From positions 13,838,267 through 13,902,266 of the forward strand of contig OY540809.1 of assembly GCA_961205875.1 (NCBI GenBank): 64,000 nt of DNA. Direction: 5' to 3'. The translations under genes were made by a program, and so were the position numbers. Below, piece by piece: positions 1 to 13,473 of this stretch. The notes under the pieces were generated by a model that did no database searches, was not told where the DNA came from, and saw only the letters and a list, made by a program, of their open reading frames with translations. This DNA comes from Sialis fuliginosa (lineage: Eukaryota; Arthropoda; Insecta; Megaloptera; Sialidae). Within the stretch, counting starts at the first letter, position 1; every line of letters begins with the position of its first letter.

Positions 1-683
1 TACTTGTACTAAATCCACACTTGCAAAATGTTTTCTAGTGAAAAAAGATCCTCTTTTAAAGTATGCAAATAATCTAAAACAAACAATTTTGGAAAATGAA
101 ATTTATGTTGTATGGTATTTAACTTGTTTAGGTAAATATAATTTAAAATTCTATTTTCCCGATAATAGGTTTACAATAAGACGCTTACACAATTTTATAT
201 TTCGCAATACCTTTTACTCGGTAAACAAAATGTGATTTTTTTCTCCTTTGAACACGCGGAATTGCGATCTCTTTGGAATGTATTGTGTGTTTGTACCGTG
301 AATAATAGCATTATCGATGTATATTTCTTTATCGACTGTTCGAAATTTATGAAGAAATTAATTATTTTATGACTTTAATCAAACTTAAAAAAATATGTAG
401 GTACATTTTTCTGAAAATAAAGATAAAATTATAACTTTTAAAATTTAACCCTCTCGTGCATATTTTTTTTTAAGTTTATCTGACATTTACCTAAAAAAAT
501 GTGCATTTAAATTTTGAATCGTATCATAAGTTATTGTCACTTATATTCATTTTTCTATTCATTATGTATTATTTTGAACAAGCGTGAAAAAATAAAAATA
601 AAATTAAACATAATGTAAAAATGTGAGATTTTGAGACTTGGTTACTACAATCAATCAGAAATCAATTCGGGATGTCAGAACTC
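1..683. other. AT-rich non-coding DNA
   Basis: No gene, repeat end or RNA recognised. A 65-codon frame at 38-235 has no protein-like character. Confidence 0.6.
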
Positions 684-686
684 TTA

Positions 687-1250
687 GGCCTTCCGCACAC
701 GGACCAACCGTTTTGCAACAAGAATCGCAAACCAGTTGCGCAAGCAACCGTTTGGCGACTTTGCATGTGTAGTGTAATGGCCCTCCGCACACGGTGCGAC
801 TAAAAGAAAACTGATTTGCAATCAGTTTCCAACTGGTTTCTTGCAACTGTGCTTGCAGGTCGAATTTCGGTTTCAGTTGCGTGGTTGCATGATATTTTAG
901 CTTTATAATTATAATAATATTATTATTTATTTATAATTTATTATTATTATTCCTATTAATAATTACCTACTTAGTTAGTTCGTTGAGGAGGTGGAAAAAC
1001 ATAAAGTTCTATACAATTATAACCTTCCTATCCAAGAATGCTTGACATGTTACCAAAGGTTAAAAAAACTTTTAAAAAATCGCGTTTTTTCTTCACGGCA
1101 ATTCCCATAAAACTGTCGACTGATCAAGATTCAGTCGCGCTCGTGTGCGGAGCGAGGACATAAATCGATTGCAAACCAGTTGTAAAATAGTCGCTCCGCA
1201 ACTAGTTTGCGATTCTCGTTGCAAAACAGTCGCACCGTGTGCGGAGGGCT
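687..1250. mobile_element. Harbinger-like MITE ending in TCCGCACACGG
   Basis: The ends GGCCTTCCGCACACGG and (reversed) AGCCCTCCGCACACGG open a long terminal inverted repeat that continues as GTTTTGCAACRAGAATCGCA. TTA flanks both ends (684-686 and 1251-1253), which suits the 3-bp target site of PIF/Harbinger elements. Internal degenerate repeats of TTGCAACTGGTTTGC-type words also occur. No coding frame. A short remnant of the same end (TTAGGCCTTCCGCAC) lies at about 8631-8645. Confidence 0.7.
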
Positions 1251-1747
1251 TTACTATGAATATCTCTACTGTATTCTAGCTCTTTGAGTCGAACCATTTA
1301 TAATCACTAGCTGTTAATTTTATTAATTATAAAGATTAAACCGTCTAACAAGCGTTTCTTTATTTTCTGTTGTATTTGTTGCTTTTATATTGTACAACTA
1401 TTAAGTGCTAAAGTGTAGAGATATGCAAAACAGTATCAATTTGTTTATTTTAATGAAGCAAGACGTGTTTGTTTCTTGCAATCGATAACAGAGTGCACTG
1501 TACATGTACACAATCTATAATGCATTAGCAGCATTACATAACTTATGTTCCACCTTCCACCGGCAACTGTCTGCAGTATAGGGATACGTATATACAATGT
1601 GAATTGGAAAAATGCGAGTATATCCATTTCACTTATTGAAAATTGCTGATTTTTATTTGTTGTGTAAAGAACTCAATAGAAATTGATACAGACATTTTAT
1701 TTGGTTTGTTTTATTATTTACTACAAACTATTAACTGTTAACTAACT

Positions 1748-1904
1748 AGACGGTTAATTGGTCGGGATACAAAGTAACCTATGTCCTTTCTCAGGATGCA
1801 AGCTATCTCCGTGCTAAATTTCATCAAGATCGGTTCAGCGGTTTAGCCGTGAAATGGTTACTGGACAAACAGACTTACTTTCGCATTTATTATATTTGTA
1901 TGGA
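1748..1904 (-). mobile_element. Helitron-like short element H1
   Basis: Reverse-strand copy whose 5' end reads TCCATAC...ATAAATGCGAAAG and which carries the family core (AACCGATCTTGATGAAAT and AAGGACATAGGCTACTTTGT in variant form). The 3' end is missing. Non-autonomous; the family is also found at thirteen other places in the window. Confidence 0.75.
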
Positions 1905-2540
1905 TTATTAAAAGTCAACCTGTATTATATGCAATATGTTATGTTTAAATACCCGCATATTCATATTCCGTCGCCACTATATTGACTGACTGGGAGACCG
2001 ATAACCGTTTGCGCTATAATGATCTTTTACATTTTTTTTTACCGCATAATGGCTGAAATACGTGACGAAAAGTCGACGTCGTTGCTTTCAATTATTATCT
2101 CTGCACTGAGGTTACTTCCTTTTCCGCGAAACACTCGACAACAAAACAGTAGATATGTGTTTGTTTGTGTAGTTCAGGATTTATGGTTTTGGTTTTTGAC
2201 CAGACAACTACATAGAAAATACATGAAAATATAACTGGGATATAGAATGACGGAAGATAAATTATGTGTATATGTACACAAAAAAAGAAAACTACCAATC
2301 AAAACTCTCTGTCTTGAAAAATTCAATTATTTTTTTGATATTTTTTGTTTTCCATGGCCAACTTATTTGCAATAAAATATAAAGGATAAACTTATGAAAA
2401 TAAGTCAAATTTATCCCCTTTAAAAATCGTCTAAAAATAAATTAATTAATAAAATAAAAACTTATATGACAAAAACAGGATTTCTAGTTTTTTTTTTTTC
2501 GATGTACCGCCTGAACAAATTTTTCAAATTTTGTATTCAT

Positions 2541-2949
2541 TATGGTCAGTGACCACTCTGCCACTTATCGGATAAAACTTGAACTCTTCTGAAGTTGCCA
2601 AATAGCGATTTGAATTCAAATTAAGATTTCTGTTATTAATATTATTTACCATTCAGTGTAAATGTACAATTAAAAATGTCAATGGAAGTAAAATGTGCAC
2701 AGCAAACATAAATATTTTTATAATTAATGGAGGTTAAGTTTGAATATTTCACCCATATTTCTTTGACAGCTGCATTTTTTGTAACAGATGAAAACTTAAT
2801 GTTTTATTGGATAAATTATAGTCACAATTTGCTACAGCACAACGTTATAGTTATTATTTTATTCTTGATTGCATTTTAATAATTTTAATTGCTTATTTAG
2901 AAGGGTTCAAGTTTTATCCGATAGGTGGCAGAAGTGGTCACTGACCATA
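2541..2949. mobile_element. TA-flanked MITE with ~50-bp inverted ends
   Basis: The left end TATGGTCAGTGACCACT matches the reversed right end almost base for base through GGATAAAACTTGAAC, about 50 bp with a handful of differences. TA occurs at each outer edge, consistent with a Tc1/mariner-type duplication, although TA may belong to the repeat itself. The 300-bp interior is AT-rich and non-coding. Confidence 0.7.
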
Positions 2950-5789
2950 GCGAAATCGTAATACTCACTGTATCTCTTGTAGTCTATATCCATATTAAAA
3001 ATGTTAAGTATGTATTTTCTTTTTCAAAAACATTAGATATATGACACAATTCAGTTCATTCTTAAAAATGAAAATGTTCTTACAATTAGTTTGAATAGTA
3101 GGAAGGCTATTTTTTTTTCAATAATTCAGCAACCGCCTAATAGGATAAGGTATATTTCTTAAGTATCTCTATTTATATATCCAAATTCAAAAGAAGTTTT
3201 AACAAAATTGAAAATATTTTCTGCGATCCCTTTTTGATAAATCATTTTAAATTCCAGTGAAAATTAATGAACCATTTCTAAACATTTTTCAAAAATTCAT
3301 CAGGTCTAATATCCAAAATACATCATGCATATCTTTTTAATTACAAAAAAGCAACACGTCTCTCAAATAACAGTAAAATCATTTTTAATCGGTACATGGA
3401 AAAAAATTGGCATATACGAAAACCATATATGTGTTCGCATTATACCTTACCTTTGTGTGTGTGTGTCTGTGTGTGCGTCCGTTTAGAAGACTTGGCGGTA
3501 TTAGGACCTTGAGCAAGTTGCAAGGCCGCATGCAGGTCAACATACTTCTTACAAATAATCAAACACTTGTTGAGACGGTGGTTACAAGTTACAAGTTCCT
3601 CTCTTGCTATTACATAACACTGGATATTATAAGGATGCGCCTTATTTCCATATAATCTTCAACGATAAATCTAAAGCTATTTTCATATCTAATTATATAT
3701 TTGGTGTATTATTATTTATTGCTATGTATGAAAATAAAAATACTTTGAGGATGTGAATTTTGAATACAGGTAGGCCTTGATTTGTGTTGATAGGGTTGCG
3801 TTCGGATATTTTGGTTGTAAATCGAATTTTTTTACAAAATTTTGATAACAATGCGTTTTTTATTTTGGAAGAAAATCGTGGAAAAATGAATTTTTGGATG
3901 GATGAAGATTGGGGTGACCGTAAGTTGAGTAATTATTTTAAAATTTATATAATTTGGCTTAATGATCTTTAGATATGTTATCATTTTATATGAGTAAAAA
4001 ACTTTTAAAAAAAGTATGTTATAATTAAATTTAATAGTTTTTGATGTTGATGCCAAGTCAATAAAAACTTTTTAAGAAAAATAAAATAAAATCGACTTCA
4101 AAAACTGTAAAATTTAATTATTAAATACTTTTCAATGTTTTTAGGGTTTTTTTAATGTCATGTCTGATTAAGATAAAATTTATATGGGACCTCTTCGGGA
4201 GTATATTTTTTCAAACAAACAAAAAAAATCATCCAAATCAGTGCATATTAAGAAGTTATGCCCGAAAATATATAAAAAATATCCCCAGACGATTTGAGTA
4301 CCTCCTCCTTTTTCGAAATTGGTTAAAAAATATTTGCAAAATCGTTACATTTGTATAATATATTTATGTTGATCTATTTTAAAATACAATTTTAAACAGT
4401 ATCATGGGAAGCCCGATGAATTAAAATAAATAATTGTTTATATATCATTTTTGTTTGTGATCTGCTAACTTATAGACAACTTATCATAAAAATCTAGAAC
4501 AATGGTAAAATCTGATCCCATTAAAAAACCCATATTGAATTTAGACAAGCGTATAATTTTCTATCAATTAATTTAAAAAATACGATCATAAACAATTTTG
4601 CCGTGTATCGGCAATAATAGATTTTCTGTCAAACAAATGTCAATTAAACGTGTAAAGTACAAACAAAAAACATAGATAAACTAAACTATTGAAACAATAC
4701 CCATGTTTCTAAGTACACTAATCCCAAGAAGGCAATACAGAAACAGAGATAAAGAATACAAAAGAATGCTCGTTCGAGTATTTCCGTCTTTTTTATACAG
4801 AGGTCAAGTTACCTTTTACAGATCGTCGTATGTTATTTTCTATTTGTATTTCAAATTTTTCAACGTCTGTTCAACTAGCCAGGTATCTAGATGGTCTTGG
4901 AATGGAAGACGAGTGACCACATACAGTCAGTTTTTGTGTTGTGTTGGGTCAGGATGTGTTTTTCACTTTTGGTTAAAACCCATGTGTGCGTGTGTGTGTT
5001 CTTAAATTTTAGGTTGTGGTTTTAGAATTGTGGTAGATTTTTTAAATGATGCTTGCATGTATATTTGATTATATAGTATGTAGAAAAGCATCTTAAAAGT
5101 TTTTGTGTAGATAAATAGTGTTTTGTTAAAAGTGAGTATATATAAAAATTATATACAGGGTTAGTCGAAAGTAATTGCAGTCATGAAACGTTTTATAATT
5201 ATTCTAATTTTTGGTGGGAATATCCATTTTGACATTCTATGAATCTATTCTGATTATTTTCGCGATTATGTGTCTGTTTGTAAACGCTGTAACTCAAAAA
5301 CCGAAGAAAAATCTTGTTTTTGAAAACGATCTTACAACCACAAATTGACTCTTGTCAATATTTGAATTTTTCAAATTATTTTTAAAACGGGGGAAAACTA
5401 GAAAAAATGTTTTAAATAAAAGCTATAGAGAATTTAGTACCTCTAATTTATGCCTCATTCATTTTTTTCTATCTTTTATCGGTTAGCTAGCAATATTTTT
5501 TTTGGACTTCTAAGAAAGTCACATAACAGTAAGACAGTAATTGTATCCAGAAGCCTAGTGAGAAAGTTGTACGTATTTTAGTTGACAATAAATTTAAATA
5601 TGTGCTCAAAAAAAAGGCTGTCCTTATGTCGCTTTCTCTCTCTCTTTTATGGTCATTTGTAAACATAAATATAAAATTGCCGAAAGCATTTTTTATTTTA
5701 ATTTAATTATCTGTCGCATTTTCAGAACAAAACTATATAATAATAATTTCTAATATTAAATATGTTAATAAATGTGCATGTTTATAGTT
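2950..5789. other. AT-rich non-coding DNA before ratchet site 1
   Basis: Apart from short GT runs I see no structure. Open frames up to 100 codons cross it but show skewed, low-complexity composition and no domain I know. Confidence 0.55.
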
Positions 5790-5885
5790 TTCTGTTCTAA
5801 CAATTGATAATTTGTTTCAGGTGAGTTTTACTTAACATTATTGCTATCCGTCAAATGCTGCATAAATTGAGAAATATACGTAAGT
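5790..5885 (+). promoter_or_regulatory. Candidate recursive splice (ratchet) site 1 with 59-nt RS-exon
   Basis: A 3' splice site is joined directly to a 5' splice site. A branch-point-like CTAAC at about 5797-5801 and the tract ATTTGTTTCAG (ending 5820) are followed at once by the donor GTGAGT (5821-5826). A second donor, GTAAGT, starts at 5880, so a 59-nt RS-exon-like segment spans 5821-5879. In ratchet splicing of long insect introns the upstream exon joins at the AG and recreates a donor used in the next step. The segment has stops in all three frames, with TGA at 5848-5850 in one of them, so it is unlikely to be coding. A homologous segment lies at 27734-27792. An ordinary cassette exon or chance are the alternatives. 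Confidence 0.6.
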
Positions 5886-8800
5886 TATGACTTTTATTAT
5901 TATGTTTTTGTGGGTGCGTCTTTTGTGGTGTAAAAATACTACAAAAGGTGCTAAAATTTTATGGGCGTTAAAATATTTTTTTTCGAAGGCTAAATTGGTA
6001 CCTTTAAGTTATAAATGTATTGCTTCAGATGTTTTTTATTTAGTTGGGTTTTATTTAAATAAGAAAAATTTTCTCACCATGATTTTGAGTCTATACTTAT
6101 CATACTAAAGCAAGAACAAAACCTTTAAATGGCTCTTGTTCTAATTTCAGGAGGTAATTCTAATCTTTCCATTTATTCCTTAATAAAACCTAATTTTAAT
6201 GCACACGTGTCAATTTCATGTAAATAAATATTTACCGTTATAAAATAATTGATTTTACCTTACTATTTATTTTTTTTGTCATTTTATAACACCTCCAGTC
6301 CTCTTCCCAACATTAATTTTAACCTCATTAATTTCCTAATGTTCGTTATATACTATTTAGTACAGGGGCATTCATTATTTTCATGCATTTGATCTAACAT
6401 ATCCTTTTTACCCCACTTTCCCCTAAACGCAACAACAAGAAATACATACTATTGGATACATTTCCGAAATAAAATTTAATCTAATAATTATGTTTTAATT
6501 AAAATTCAAATTATAATTCAAAATATGCACAAAATAATAATTAATGATTAAATAATAATTTTGACAATTTTGGATTTTAGAATTTTCATCTGTCGGTCTC
6601 TACGTTTGTTTTGATTTGATCTGAAAATGACTGTACCGATTTTTATGAGACTTTCACTGGTAGGAAGCCTAAGACTCTAGAATTCATGTAGGCTACCTAT
6701 GTGATAATATATTTACAACAGGCTCGTGTATGGAATTTTTGAATAAAAATATATATTTTTTTAAGTTGTGATGGTGTAATTAGATTTAGTATTATTAGTT
6801 GAAATATTGGCAGAATTGACGACCAAAACGATAAGAATTCTAAAAGAATAACAAAATATTTTTCTCTATTTTTTTTAAATTAACTATGTATAAATTCAGT
6901 TTTAATATTATTTTAACGACCGCATTAGATTTTATTACCTAAAACAGCAACTACTTAATAAGAATTTTGCGTTTTTATCTGACTAAAGGTTAATTAATAC
7001 AAAATCTAATTAGTTTTTGATACGTTCGATCAAAAGTATTTAAATTACAAATTCACCAAACACAATGTAGGAGAGGTATGAATATAATGTTGTTAATTTT
7101 GCTAGATATATACAGGATGAGTCGTTTTAATCAATCCACACAAATAGCTCACAACTTTGAAGTCATATAGGCAAAAATGTTTCAAACAAAGAGAAGTGAG
7201 AAAATTGGGGCTATCAAAATTATTTTTGGTGGAGGATCGCTTCTGAAACTATTCAACGTAAAAAATTTTAATTTAGCACAGAGAGTGTATATTGGCCCAA
7301 TTATAAACGTGAAGGAGGAATTTTGATACTGGGGGTTGATTTCAGGGGGTAAATTGGGACATGGAAAAACAATTCAAGGGCATCGTGTAGGGTGTCAAAT
7401 GGAAGCATATTGAAACACAAATGCAACTATATATATGATGTATTTTTGTATGCATTATTTAAACATTTTTCAAGAAAAACGCTTAAAAATTGCTGTCTCT
7501 CATCCTTATCACCAAAAGTATCACTCAGAAAAATCTGAAAATAAATGAACATTGAGAATTAGGTGAGCCAAAATTATTAGGATTGAAAATTTTTAGCTCG
7601 ATCAATTCTTATAAATAATTTAATTGTTTATTGCTTCCTCGCCATATCGAAGATACGAGAAGCTTTGTGATCGTTTCAGATTGAGATAAAAAAATGTTCT
7701 CCGATTTCAAAATTTTAAATTGATCTTTCCGTTTAACGTCAAGACAAACACTTTTCGTTCCGTGTCTGTCTGTCCGTCCGTCCGTGTGTGTGTGTCCATC
7801 TTTCCCGTGAATCCTTGTCACACGCATAACTCATGAACCACTGAATCGATATTGTAGAAACTTGGTCGGATGGTTGGGTCTGTCTTGAGGACGGTCCCAT
7901 TTTAAAATCATCAAAATCGTGTGTAAGGGGGAGGGGTGACATCCCAAAATATTTATTTTTTCAAGATATCTCAAGAACGACACATGTTACGTGAAAATTT
8001 TATTAAATTATTTTTGTAGAGCATTTCCTATAATATGGGTCTACAACGTTTGATGTAAAATATTCCCTTACAAAGATTTATCTCAATTTATTTTAAAAAT
8101 TCGTGTATTGTTTTTCTAAATTGATACATATTAAATGTCATTTTGACGTTTTAAATGTAATTTTGGCGTTTTAAATGTAATTTTGATGTTTTAAATATCA
8201 TTTTGACGTTTGTATAAATTTAGATTGAAACTGTCAAAAAATTAAAAATATATGAAAAAATAATCAGGTGCGTTTTAAGAAAAATTTCGAACTAACATTT
8301 TTTAGTAAAATTGTATAAAAATTAAATGGTTAACCAATTCCAGGCAATTTATCTTAACACTATCGGTTTTTATTTAAATTGTTCAATAATTAATTACCTC
8401 TGGTGAATTTAGCACGAGGAAGCACTGTGCATTTACTTGGCAGATGTTTTTTTTTACTCGGAAACTAACAAGAAAAAGTACAAACTTAAAAATTATTAAT
8501 ATTTCAAAATAAATTTGTATTTTCTAATATTAAACCGACCTTATAATATGTATAAGTCGTTATCAGTCATACAATATTTATGTTTACTGATCCATGAAAT
8601 TCGCAAGTTTAAGGATCACTTGTCGAACCCATTAGGCCTTCCGCACGACCCGTTCTATCGTGTGTGTAATTGTTTTTGTTAATTAACCTTTGAAGTGTAT
8701 TAAATGGCTAGGTGTGCGTCGGCGTTTAATAACGCCCCCTCCTTTCCACATCGGTAAGGCGGGCAACTGTATCTTCTCTTAACGTGGGGACGAACTCATG

Positions 8801-9243
8801 CTATAGAAGTGGTGCATACCAATTTTTATAAATTAAGTAGGAAGCTATACCGTTTATATTTGATTGGAATATATTTACTTGACTTTTTGTTCTTAAAGAC
8901 GCGTGGTTATGGCTAAAATTGTTCACAGTTATTTTTTATGTTGGAAATTCGAAAAATTGATAATTTTTGAAAGAAAGAAACATTGTTGAAAATTTAAATT
9001 TCAGTCATATCAAAAATAACGTTTTCAGAAAAAAAAAATTTATTTTTTGTGTAGAATAAAAATTTGAAAAAAAAACAGTTGATCTCAAAAACCTTGAAGC
9101 CTGTACTCAAAGTCAAAACATTTTTCCCAAAAATACCTTGTTCTCAGGATATTAACTTGTAGGTATGTGACTTCAAAATGTCGTCGTAATTTTTTTCTGT
9201 TGGTTTTTGTAAAATCGACATTTAAAATTAAAATTCGATTAAT
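5886..9243. other. AT-rich DNA with old insect repeats
   Basis: Contains the tandem repeat at 8131-8210 and stretches with the style of decayed dispersed repeats. One, at about 6590-6710, has ACTGTACCGATTTTTATGAG; another, at about 7755-7930, has TCTGTCTGTCCGTCCGTC and AACTCATGAACCACTGAAT. No coding sequence recognised. Confidence 0.5.
8131..8210. repeat. Four tandem 20-bp repeats
   Basis: Four successive 20-bp units on the pattern TTAAATGTMATTTTGRCGTT, with one to three substitutions each. It is an isolated short minisatellite in AT-rich DNA. Confidence 0.85.
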
Positions 9244-9428
9244 CTAAAGTAACTCTGTCTGTATATTTGTTACCTCTTCACTACCAAACCACTGAACCGA
9301 ACTTGATGAAATTTGGTAGGGAGATAGCTTGTATCCTGAGGAAGAACATAGGCTACTTTGTATCTCAAAACTAATTAGTTTTAAAAAATCAAATTCCACA
9401 CGAATGAAGTCGCGGGTATAATAGCTAG
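9244..9428 (+). mobile_element. Helitron-like short element H2
   Basis: Starts near AAAGTAACTCTGTCTG and ends GCGGGTATAATAGCTAG|T, a CTRR-type end next to T as expected of Helitrons. The 5' terminus is lost. Confidence 0.78.
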
Positions 9429-10854
9429 TATTTAATATTTTTCTCAACTTCTGCTTGAGAACATACCCTTTTTAAAAAACTCTACCCCCAACCCCATACA
9501 TCAAAAAATCAATACCCAGCAAATGATATATAGTTCTTTTGACCGAAAATAATTGAAGAAATATTGTACACGAAATAAATCACAAATCTGGCTAAATGTT
9601 TTCTGCACCACGGCAGCCATTGAGTACCTACTCCCCCCTCTATTCATTCTTCGACCCCCCACCCCATCCACCGACCATGCAGTCGGTCGATAATTTGACG
9701 GCGCACACACTTGATGATCTGTCACCGTTGTGACGTTCGCATCACTTCAACGACACGCTGTCACTTACTAAAATATAATTGGCTTCTTCAAATTTCACGT
9801 GTGAAGTACCTCCGTGTTGCAGGGGTGGCCAACTGTGCGTGAAAAATTTTTAGTTATATTTTTGAAATTCACTTTTTAGTCATTTTTTATACTTTCTGGT
9901 ATAGAAATTTTATTAAAATAGAAATGATCCCATACAAACCTCAAATGAAGGTAGTTTCCATGAAAAATGTTACAGACCTCAGGTCACTGATGGAAAGTTT
10001 CAAATGGCACAAGCTTTAATGGTCATTTTAGACGCTATTGTCATTTATTCTGAATACGTCTTATCGATCCTTTTTTATACAAATTGTAAAATATCAATAA
10101 TTCTGAAATCACTTTTTGATAATCCTTTACTCAGAAATAAATCAATATTAAAACATAAATAGTTTTTATATTCAAACTCTTATGTAATAGTTTAATTTAT
10201 TGAGGCCACCCTGTATCACAATTTACATAAATCCACATTTTTATTTTGCTAAAAACACCGTACTAGTAATTTAGACAAAGTGTTGAAAAAATAACTAATA
10301 ATTTATGTACACGTATAAAAACATAATGAATCACATTTTTATAATATATTGTGCTATATTTCATTTCTCTCGGATTAAATACTACATATTTTTTACTTGT
10401 CTGGAGAAGTACCTACATATATTTTTATTTTTTTATCTATTAATAAATTTATATTGGACAACAAATAGAAAATTAATTAATTCTTTAAGTAAACAACTAT
10501 TAAAAACCATGCTACTATAATTATCAACAGTATTTTAGATTTTTTGTCGTAGGTAAGACAATCTCCGCCTACATTTTCCCCGTTTTGTTGCATATTCATA
10601 TAAATAATAGGTTAATTAAAATACATAATACACAGAAAACAATTAAGATTATTTTTTACTACCTATTAGTTTTTATATCAAACTGTTTTTTAGTAATTGA
10701 AACAGGAATATGTTCAGATCTTATTTGTTTGGTTACCACCCATTACTTTGGGTGGAATGGCTGATTTTCAAAAAGTATTTTGTTGTTTATGTGATGTTGA
10801 TCAAAAATTCCCATAGACACAACAAAATTCGAAAGATGAAATTAATGTATATTA
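9429..10854. other. Non-coding DNA with a GC-richer stretch
   Basis: About 9595-9790 is richer in GC than its surroundings, with CGACCATGCAGTCGGTCG (a palindromic word) and GTGACGTTCGCATCA. The rest is AT-rich and featureless. Confidence 0.45.
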
Positions 10855-11147
10855 TCCAAACTAATATTATAAATGCGATAGTGTGTCTGTTATCTTTTCA
10901 CGGCTAAACCGCTGAACTGATCTTAATGAAATTTGTATTTTGAAGAAGGACATAGGCTACTTTGTATCCCGAAAAATTTATTAGATAAAAAATATGGGAG
11001 CGTATGCAATAGATTAGGTTAGTTTAGTGACATCTATCGTGTATATGCGAAACTAAAAACCTGATAACTAGAAATCTGTATTATTTACCTAACCTAATTT
11101 CATAGTGTTTTTTTCACTAACCTAACGAAGTCGCGGGTAACAGCTAG
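10855..11147 (+). mobile_element. Helitron-like element H3, long form
   Basis: Complete copy from TCCAAACTAATATTATAA to GGGTAACAGCTAG|T. It contains about 110 bp more than the short form, including CGAAACTAAAAACCTG and a CACTAACCTAA block just before the 3' end. The same insert occurs in H8 and partly in H4, so a longer subfamily exists. Confidence 0.8.
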
Positions 11148-11230
11148 TTTTATATAAGTGAATATATTAAAAATACCTTTCTTGTGATGTTTTGAAACCC
11201 CTCTCCCTCTTAAAGATTTGTAAGATTTTA

Positions 11231-11256
11231 CCCCCCCCCCCCCCCCTCCCTCCCAC
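11231..11256. repeat. Poly-C tract
   Basis: Sixteen Cs followed by TCCCTCCC. Comparable C or G homopolymers of 13-17 bases are at 17574-17588, 18948-18962, 28358-28370, 40466-40481, 42069-42085 and 59547-59561, striking in DNA this AT-rich. Confidence 0.9.
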
Positions 11257-11389
11257 GTAATAATGTACGCTCTCTTGTACTTTATCAAACAAAAAAAAAA
11301 CAAGGAGTTTTCTTGATGTAAGGCGCAATTTTATAATGTTTCATCATACATTACAATAGACATCTTGGGGCTGTTACACATTTCTAGAG

Positions 11390-13290
11390 GTAAATAACTG
11401 CACTTGCGTCAGCTTCGTTCGAACACAACTAACCACAGACAGTACATGTAACTGGAATGCCCTGCGCTAGTCTTCCTGTGTATTTCTCGTCCTTGTTTTC
11501 GTCCTCATATCTGTGTGTTGATTTATACACGTCCGCGACAAGGACAGGCATTCGCGCCGATATTAAAAACGTGTTACCCGTTCTCTGTTGATTGCTTTTC
11601 CGAACGTTGATCGATGAAAACGTCTCGGAAGTAATCAATATTGATTTACCGAAATGTTCTTTGTGTTAGGCACTTTAATCTGCGGATAATTTGTGAATGG
11701 ATTTTAATAATTGGAAAGAAGAGATAATATTATTTCGGTTTAATTAGGTTGCTCTGGAAAATTTAATTTAAGTTTAATTAAATTGTCTTACTTCTTTGAA
11801 GTTGCGTTGGGTACTTTTTTTTGTTTGCTTAGTATGTCAGATTTATCGGATTGTTAGAAAAAGGGAAAATGTTATTTGTAAGAATGCCTTTTCCATAAAT
11901 TGAATTCTTTAATTATCTTATTTTTCATTTGTTGGTCGGAGTTATCGTAGAATCTTGAAGTTTGGAATATACCTATATTCTCTGGTTGTTGAAAATAAAA
12001 GTTACTAATTTTTAATAAAATTTAAAGAACCAATCTTTATGAAATTTGATAGGAGGAGTTGAAGAAGGGCATAGGCTATTTGTATCTCGAAAAATTTATT
12101 AATTATACAATTACTTTAGATAAAAAAAATGGGTGTATGACATGTATACGCATGATCTGTTTTATCGACTATCATAACAGGAATTAGTATTACCTAACTT
12201 TCTTCTTCTTCTCATGGGTTTTATTTCTGACTGCTCCTATCTTACAACTAATCATTCAATATTTTCGACTTTTATATTGGGATATTTACTACCTTTACCC
12301 CAGTTGAATCATCCTTTGTTGAATACCAATATCAATATCATTAATTAACATGAAATCTGCTACGTTCTAAACAACGAACAGGGTCAGGCATGAGGCGACT
12401 GTGGAATTAGCTGCGTTGCTAATAGCAAAGCGCACGCCACTCGGTCATCAATAACAGACACACCACACCTAGATGTATACTCCTTGCCCATTGTCGTTGT
12501 ACTACAATCGTAATAACAGGCACTATATGTGTGTTTGTACTCTCTCAATTATGTATTGTTGCTGCGATTGTACTTGAATGAGTTGTTAATTTGTTAGGTT
12601 ATTTGTTTTATTGATAGTGCAGTGATTTATAAACTTTTTTCAGAAACATTTGAACATCTACTAAATTGTTCGTTAGTATCGTTAGATGCAATATTTTTTT
12701 CCGAAAAGATCAAACGTAAATATCTCGCGAACTATTGATGCTATAATAAAAATTATAAGGATCTTTTTCGTTACAACGTGACAAATACTGACAAAGTTTG
12801 CAAAATTTTTATGGAGTATTTCGTCAACTAGTCATTGTATATTATAATATCAAATAAGATTCTTGTAGAGCACTAAATTCCCTACGTCATTTTGTACGTT
12901 TATTAGCTACAGTGCGTCAAAAATTTCAAAAAAATTGAATTTATTTAGAAATACGTTACAGTGCAAAAGTAAAATGGAAAAAAAACTAATTTGCAGTAGC
13001 AAGTAACCTTTAAACAAACATTAATAAAATAACTTTCTAGCATTATTAGAAATAAGTATGAAAGCTCAGTGTAGAACATTTGTTGGGAAGGAAATAACCG
13101 TTAATTCAGTGCAGAAAGCTCAATATCCAAGTGGCTTTGCTGGGGAAGTGGTCAAGCGAGAAGGCAGTAGTTAATGAGAGATAAGCGGGACATACATCTG
13201 CGGTTCTAGCGTCCCAGCGGTTATCTACCCCCCGGTTAACCGGTAATGACCGCTCTCTTACGTAATTCACGATGCCAAAATGTTATATCG
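11390..13290. other. Unique DNA with three GC-richer islands
   Basis: Islands at about 11390-11650, 12360-12560 and 13100-13290 are non-repetitive within the window and GC-richer than their flanks. The third contains the perfect 12-base palindrome CCGGTTAACCGG (13232-13243), similar to Grainyhead-type sites. They are candidate intronic enhancers by composition only. Confidence 0.35.
12029..12200 (+). mobile_element. Helitron-like element H4, long form fragment
   Basis: Keeps the core (CTTTATGAAATTTGATAGG, GGCATAGGCTATTTGTATC) and part of the long-form insert (GTTTTATCGACTATC), then stops. Both termini are lost. Confidence 0.6.
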
Positions 13291-13473
13291 AAATTAGGAA
13301 AACTAGAATGCCCGTTACGAGTGCATTAGTTTATTGTCTATGAATTATTTTCTTATGTGGATTTTCTTGAGGTATTTTTATTTTAAAATAATTAAATTAA
13401 CCCATTTGAAACTACCGGTTTTCGAACAAAAATAGTTTCAGATTTAAATAGATTTATTACTTACTTTTTTAAT

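Noticed and set aside
3760-3775. ACAG|GTAGGC as a ratchet site
   Set aside because: No pyrimidine tract precedes the AG and the donor is weak.
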